NCBI RefSeq assembly: GCF_001418655.1
Contig: NZ_LIQZ01000067.1
Coordinates: 87,960-149,327, forward strand
Origin: Streptomyces phaeochromogenes
GTDB lineage: Bacteria > Actinomycetota > Actinomycetes > Streptomycetales > Streptomycetaceae
Direction: 5' to 3'
Length of the DNA: 61,368 nucleotides
Below are positions 57,550 through 61,368 of the stretch, one piece after another; the first letter of the stretch is position 1; each line of letters opens with the position of its first letter. The notes under the pieces were generated by a model that had not been told where the DNA came from, made no database searches, and saw only the letters and a program-made list of their open reading frames with translations. A program made the position numbers and the translations under genes.

Positions 57550-58668
57550 ATGGATCTCACCTTCAGCGAGGAACAGGACGAACTGCGCAAGGTCGTAAGG
57601 TCGTTCCTCGCCAGACACGCCACGGAGGCCGACGTGCGCCGCCTGGCCGCGGACCCGAGCGGGTACGACCCGGCCGTCTGGCGGCGGATGGCCACGGAGA
57701 TCGGACTGCAGGGACTGGCCGTGCCGGAGAAGTACGGCGGCTCGGGCTTCGGCCACGTCGATCTCGGCGTCGTCTTCGAGGAGACGGGCCGCGCGCTGCT
57801 GTGCGCGCCGTACTTCGCCACCGTCGCCCTGGCCGCCGAGACGCTGCTGCGCTGCGACGACGAGAGGGCTCGCACCGACCTCCTCCCGGGCATCGCGTCC
57901 GGCGAGACCGTCGCCACGCTCGCGCTCACCGAGGAGAACGGCCGGTGGGACGAGGTGGGCGTCCACCTCACAGCCCATGAGGAGGCGGGCGGTTGGCGGC
58001 TGACCGGCGTGAAGACGTACGTCTTCGACGGACACCTCGCCGACCTGCTCCTGGTCGCCGCCCGCACCCCCTCCGGCGTCAGCCTCTTCGCCGTCGAGGC
58101 CGAAGCGCCGGGTCTCGCCCGCACGCCCCTCCCGACGCTCGACCAGACACGCAAGCAGGCCCGGGTGGAGTTCACGAACACCCCGGCCCGCCTGCTGGGC
58201 CCCGAGGGCGCGGCCTGGCCGGCCCTCGAACGCACCCTCGCCACGGCCTCCGTACTGCTGGCCGCCGAACAGGTCGGGGGAGCGGCTGCCGCGCTGGACG
58301 CCGCCGTGGAGTACGCCAAGATCCGTGAGCAGTACGGACGGCCCATCGGCTCGTTCCAGGGGATCAAGCACAAGTGCGCGGACATGCTCGTGGAGATCGA
58401 GTCCGCCCGCTCGGCCGCGTACGGCGGACTGTGGGCGCTGGACGCGGGCGACGAGGCGGAGATCGCGATCTCGGCGGCCCTTGCCCAGGCGTTCTGCTCG
58501 GAGGCCTTCACGAAGGTCGCCGGCGACAACATCCAGGTCCACGGCGGCATCGGCTTCACCTGGGAGCACCCCGCGCACCTGTACCTCAAGCGGGCCAAGA
58601 GCTCCGAGGTGCTGCTCGGCACGCCGTCGTACCACCGGGAGCTGCTCGCCGCCCGGCTCGGCATCTGA
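57550..58668 (+). CDS. acyl-CoA dehydrogenase 7 (beta-type partner)
   Basis: A 372-residue dehydrogenase of the short type. N-terminus MDLTFSEEQDELRKVVRSFLARH; degenerate FAD strand (TLALTEENGRWDEVGVHLTA); well-kept C-terminal helices AKIREQYGRPIGSFQGIKHKCADMLVEIESA and NIQVHGGIGFTWEHPAHLYLKRAK. It is highly like dehydrogenases 3 and 6, so the three are paralogues. It is followed after 20 bp by a long-type dehydrogenase, which makes an alpha2beta2 enzyme likely. It leads the rightward operon to 61245. Confidence 0.89.
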   Translation: MDLTFSEEQDELRKVVRSFLARHATEADVRRLAADPSGYDPAVWRRMATEIGLQGLAVPEKYGGSGFGHVDLGVVFEETGRALLCAPYFATVALAAETLLRCDDERARTDLLPGIASGETVATLALTEENGRWDEVGVHLTAHEEAGGWRLTGVKTYVFDGHLADLLLVAARTPSGVSLFAVEAEAPGLARTPLPTLDQTRKQARVEFTNTPARLLGPEGAAWPALERTLATASVLLAAEQVGGAAAALDAAVEYAKIREQYGRPIGSFQGIKHKCADMLVEIESARSAAYGGLWALDAGDEAEIAISAALAQAFCSEAFTKVAGDNIQVHGGIGFTWEHPAHLYLKRAKSSEVLLGTPSYHRELLAARLGI

Positions 58669-58688
58669 TCATCGGCAAAGGAGCTGGC

Positions 58689-59936
58689 ATGGAGCTGGAC
58701 TTCGGGCCCGCGGTACGCGGCTTCCGCGACGAGCTGCGGGACTGGCTGGCCGAACACCTCGTGGGGGAGTTCGCCGAGCACCGGGGCGTGGGCGGCCCCA
58801 CCGACGGGGCGGCCTGGGAGGTCCGCCTCGCCTGGGACCGCGAGCTGGCGGCGGGGAACTGGCTGGGGGTCGGCTGGCCGCAGGAGTACGGCGGACGGGG
58901 GCTCGGGCTCCTTGAGGAGATCGTCTTCGAGTACGAGTACGCCCGCGTGAACGCCCCCTACCGGGCCACCGGCAACGCCCTCGACCTGCTCGGCCCGATG
59001 CTCCTGAAGATGGGCAGCGAGGCGCAGCGGAAACGCTTCCTGCCACCGATCCTCTCCGTCGAGGAACTCTGGGGCCAGGGCTTCAGCGAACCGGGCGCGG
59101 GCTCCGATCTGGCCTCCGTGCGCACGAGGGCCGAGCGAGCCGGTGGCGGCGGCACCTCTTTCGAGGACGCCTCCGTCGAGGGCGCCTCCCGCCCGACCGG
59201 AGTCGAGAACGGGGACGAGTGGGTGGTCAACGGGCAGAAGGTGTGGACCTCCTTCGGCGTCCACGCCGACTGGCTCTACGTCCTCACCCGCACCGACCCC
59301 GACTCCCGGCGGCACAAGGGGCTGACGATGCTGCTCGTCCCGGCCGACCAGCCGGGCGTGGAGATCCGGCCCATCCGCAACCTCGCGGGCCAGGACGAGT
59401 TCGCCGAGGTCTTCCTGTCCGACGCACGCACCGACGCCGACATGGTCGTGGGCGAGGTCGGCCAGGGCTGGCGAACGGCGATGGCCACCCTCGGCATCGA
59501 ACGCGGCACCACCCTGCTGCCCCAGCAGCTCACCTTCGAGCGAGAGGCCGAGGCCCTGATCGGCCTGGCCCGTGAGCGGGGCGCGCTCGACGACCCGATG
59601 CTGCGCCGCCGGATCGTGGACGCCTGGATCTCCGTACGCATCATGCGCACCACCAACCTGCGGACCATCGCCGAACTGACCGCGGGCCGCGCGCCGGGAC
59701 CGCAGGCCACCACGGCCAAGCTGTACGCCTCGACCCGGCACCAGCAACTCGGCCACCTGGCCATGGAGTTGGCCGGACCCGCCGGGCAGATCGTCGGCGA
59801 GGACTACGGCCTGGACACCCGGCAGCGCTCCTTCCTGCTGTCACTCGCGGAGACGATCTACGGCGGGTCGAGCGAGATCCAGCGCAACATCATCGGGGAA
59901 CAGCTCCTCGGCCTGCCGAAGGCGCCTCGGCCATGA
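58689..59936 (+). CDS. acyl-CoA dehydrogenase 8 (alpha-type partner)
   Basis: A 415-residue long-type dehydrogenase. FAD strand GFSEPGAGSDLASVRTRAER, then an Ala/Gly/Ser-rich insertion (GGGGTSFEDASVEGASRPT), then DEWVVNGQKVWTSFGVHADWLYVLTRTD. The ending ETIYGGSSEIQRNIIGEQLLGLP has Gly instead of the YEGT Glu, as in FadE26/FadE28-like subunits. It pairs with dehydrogenase 7. ATG 58689 has AAGGAG upstream. Its stop overlaps the SnoaL-like gene by 4 nt. Confidence 0.9.
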   Translation: MELDFGPAVRGFRDELRDWLAEHLVGEFAEHRGVGGPTDGAAWEVRLAWDRELAAGNWLGVGWPQEYGGRGLGLLEEIVFEYEYARVNAPYRATGNALDLLGPMLLKMGSEAQRKRFLPPILSVEELWGQGFSEPGAGSDLASVRTRAERAGGGGTSFEDASVEGASRPTGVENGDEWVVNGQKVWTSFGVHADWLYVLTRTDPDSRRHKGLTMLLVPADQPGVEIRPIRNLAGQDEFAEVFLSDARTDADMVVGEVGQGWRTAMATLGIERGTTLLPQQLTFEREAEALIGLARERGALDDPMLRRRIVDAWISVRIMRTTNLRTIAELTAGRAPGPQATTAKLYASTRHQQLGHLAMELAGPAGQIVGEDYGLDTRQRSFLLSLAETIYGGSSEIQRNIIGEQLLGLPKAPRP

Positions 59937-60481
59937 GCGACGCTGCGGGTCAGCAACTACAGGGTGTGGGACGGTCCTTGGAGGACCGCATCGACCGCAT
60001 CGAGTCCCATCTCGCCATCCAGCAACTGCCCATCCGCTACGCACTCGCCGTGGACGGCCGCGACCTCGACGCCTGGACCGGCTGCTTCCGGCCGGACGTG
60101 GAGATGGGGCGGCACGGCCGGGGCCGGGAAGCGCTGCTCGCATACATCGAGCCTCTCGTCCGGGGCTTCCGCCGGTCGGTCCACCAGATCTGCGGCCACC
60201 GCATCGAGTTCACCGACCGCGACACGGCGACCGGTGCCGTCTACTGCCGTGCCGAGCACGAGGTGGGGGACCGGTGGATCGTGATGGCGATCTGCTACCG
60301 CGACGACTACGCGCGCGTGGACGGCGAGTGGTACTTCTCCCGCCGCCGCGAGCAGCACTGGTACGCGGCCGACGTGACCGAGCGCCCTCAGGCCGTGGGC
60401 TTCAACGGCTGGGAGGGGTCCGGAGAACCGGCGCTGCCGGACGCCTTTCCCTCATGGGCGCCCTTCTGGAAGGACATGTGA
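59933..60481 (+). CDS. SnoaL/NTF2-like protein
   Basis: A 182-residue protein with a cone-shaped NTF2/SnoaL-4 fold, seen from IQQLPIRYALAVDGRDLDAWTGCFRPDVEM and the later YCRAEHEVGDRWIVMAICYRDDYARVDGEWYFSRRREQHWYAAD. Such proteins act as isomerases, dehydratases or hydrolases on ring or ketone compounds, or as small subunits. Its ATG overlaps the dehydrogenase stop and its own stop overlaps the next ATG by one base, so it belongs to the operon. The role is unknown. Confidence 0.87.
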   Translation: MSDAAGQQLQGVGRSLEDRIDRIESHLAIQQLPIRYALAVDGRDLDAWTGCFRPDVEMGRHGRGREALLAYIEPLVRGFRRSVHQICGHRIEFTDRDTATGAVYCRAEHEVGDRWIVMAICYRDDYARVDGEWYFSRRREQHWYAADVTERPQAVGFNGWEGSGEPALPDAFPSWAPFWKDM

Positions 60482-61245
60482 TGCAGCGAGGCACACGGCT
60501 GGCCGGGAAGACGGCTCTGGTCACCGGCGGAGGGCAGGGGGTCGGCCGCGGCATCGCGCTCGCTCTGGCCGCCGAGGGGGCGGCCGTGGTGATCACCGGC
60601 CGTACCGAGAGCAAGCTCAAGGACACCGCCGGGGAGATCGCCGAGCGTGGGGGGAGGGCGTACACCGTCGTCGGGGACGTGGGCGACCGTGCCGACGTCG
60701 ACCACATGGTGGCCGAGACGGTACGGGAGTTCGGCGGGCTCGACGTGCTCGTCAACAACGCGCAGTCCTCGGTCCAGCGTCGGCTGGAGGAGACGTCGTA
60801 CGAGGATGTCGAACTCACCTATCGCAGCGGGCCGTTGGCCGTGTTCCATGCGATGCAGGCGGCCCTGCCTCATCTCAGGGAGAGCCGCGGCAGTGTGGTG
60901 AATCTTGGCTCCTCGGCGGCCGTGCAGGGTGAGGTGACCTTCGCGGCCTACGCGATGGCCAAGGAGGCTATCCGCGGGCTGACCCGGGTTGCTGCGAGGG
61001 AGTGGGGTGCGTACGGGGTCCGCGTGAACGTCGTCTGTCCCGCCGCGCTCAGTCCGGCGGCGGAGGACTATCTTGCAGCGCATCCGCAGAAGGCGGCAGA
61101 GCTCGCCCGCGAGATTCCGTTGGGCCGGCTTGGGGCCCCGGAAGCGGACATCGGCCGCGCGGTGGCCGCGCTGGTCAGTGACGACATGGCGTATCTGACC
61201 GGGGCGACGCTGATGCTGGAGGGGGGTCGGACGCTGATCGGGTGA
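60481..61245 (+). CDS. short-chain dehydrogenase 4
   Basis: A 254-residue SDR. TGGGQGVGRGIALALAAEGAAVVITGRTESKL (cofactor site with Arg after strand 2, hinting at NADP), NNAQSSVQ instead of NNAG, Ser in NLGSSAAVQG, and YAMAKEA (Tyr and Lys). The C-terminus LTGATLMLEGGRTLIG is standard. It would interconvert a hydroxy and a keto group. It is the last gene of the rightward operon; the end of the island may lie here because a repeat-type hairpin follows. Confidence 0.9.
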   Translation: MQRGTRLAGKTALVTGGGQGVGRGIALALAAEGAAVVITGRTESKLKDTAGEIAERGGRAYTVVGDVGDRADVDHMVAETVREFGGLDVLVNNAQSSVQRRLEETSYEDVELTYRSGPLAVFHAMQAALPHLRESRGSVVNLGSSAAVQGEVTFAAYAMAKEAIRGLTRVAAREWGAYGVRVNVVCPAALSPAAEDYLAAHPQKAAELAREIPLGRLGAPEADIGRAVAALVSDDMAYLTGATLMLEGGRTLIG

Positions 61246-61290
61246 CCGGTGCGTCCGGCAGGGCCTTTTTTGCCCCCGCCGCCCCTACCC

Positions 61291-61360
61291 ATTCCCGTCC
61301 CTGACTCAGGGGCTCCGCCCCCGAACCCCCGCTCCTCAAACGCCGGAGGGGCTGAAGATT
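61291..61360. repeat. Streptomyces intergenic hairpin repeat
   Basis: Sequence containing GGGGCTCCGCCCC, then CGCTCCTCAAACGCCGG and AGGGGCTGAA is, as far as I recall, a repeat found in many copies between genes in Streptomyces. GGGGCTCCGCCCC folds by itself. It follows the SDR gene by about 45 bp and probably acts as, or accompanies, a terminator. A preceding GGCCTTTTTTGCC is also hairpin-like. Confidence 0.6.
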
Positions 61361-61368
61361 CCGCGGCC

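Overview
The window looks like a chromosomal segment of a Streptomyces or close relative. GC content is very high with G/C at third codon positions, GTG starts are frequent, signal peptides are of Tat and Sec type, strong hairpins lack T-tracts, a DmdR/IdeR-type iron box is present, and the right end carries a GC-rich hairpin repeat of a kind common between Streptomyces genes. I saw no rRNA, tRNA, CRISPR array, transposase or phage gene.

Left part (1 to about 20.2 kb), ordinary accessory and housekeeping genes: a DUF1062 protein; a fragment of a glyoxalase-like gene; a secreted GH43 glycosidase with an AbfB sugar-binding domain; a cytochrome P450 with its 3Fe-4S ferredoxin; a Tat-exported amidase; a small secreted protein; an MFS exporter with two palindromes upstream; a VOC protein with an AraC regulator; a TerB-domain protein; an SGNH lipase; an NDH-2-like flavoprotein; a secreted cupin; a Gfo/Idh/MocA oxidoreductase. 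Then comes an iron-siderophore ABC importer (ATPase, lipoprotein, double-length permease) behind an iron box, a PPOX-type flavoprotein with a weaker iron-box-like site, and a methyltransferase.

Right part (about 20.3 to 61.2 kb), a large acyl-CoA catabolic island: 8 acyl-CoA dehydrogenases, 4 crotonase-fold proteins, 4 short-chain dehydrogenases, 2 thiolase/Ltp-like proteins each with a DUF35 partner, a CaiB-type CoA-transferase, 2 adenylate-forming enzymes plus a small unrecognised companion, an aldehyde dehydrogenase, a dedicated electron-transfer flavoprotein (etfBA), 2 luciferase-like flavin enzymes, an amidohydrolase, a MaoC-type hydratase, a hotdog thioesterase, a GNAT/acyl-CoA-ligase-like protein, a SnoaL-like protein, a DoxX membrane protein and one FadR-type GntR regulator. 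Genes are tightly packed with many 1 or 4 nt overlaps. Seven AT-rich near-palindromes (around GTTAGCTAWTT) lie just upstream of operon heads at 20.3, 26.9, 28.8, 43.6, 44.8, 53.4 and 57.5 kb, so the island reads as one regulon. The logic is: CoA activation, FAD-dependent dehydrogenation feeding the local ETF, hydration, oxidation by SDRs, C-C cleavage by Ltp/DUF35 pairs, aldehyde oxidation and thioester disposal. The substrate cannot be read from the sequence. The parts resemble actinobacterial breakdown of steroid side chains or other branched or cyclic carboxylic acids, but steroid-ring genes are absent here.

Two genes in the island look unrelated to it: a Ser/Thr kinase with peptidoglycan-binding and ricin-lectin domains (36.0-38.0 kb) and a GH1-like protein with Asp at both catalytic Glu positions (54.6-56.0 kb). 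The island may continue beyond the right edge, although a repeat at the end suggests a transcription unit closes there.
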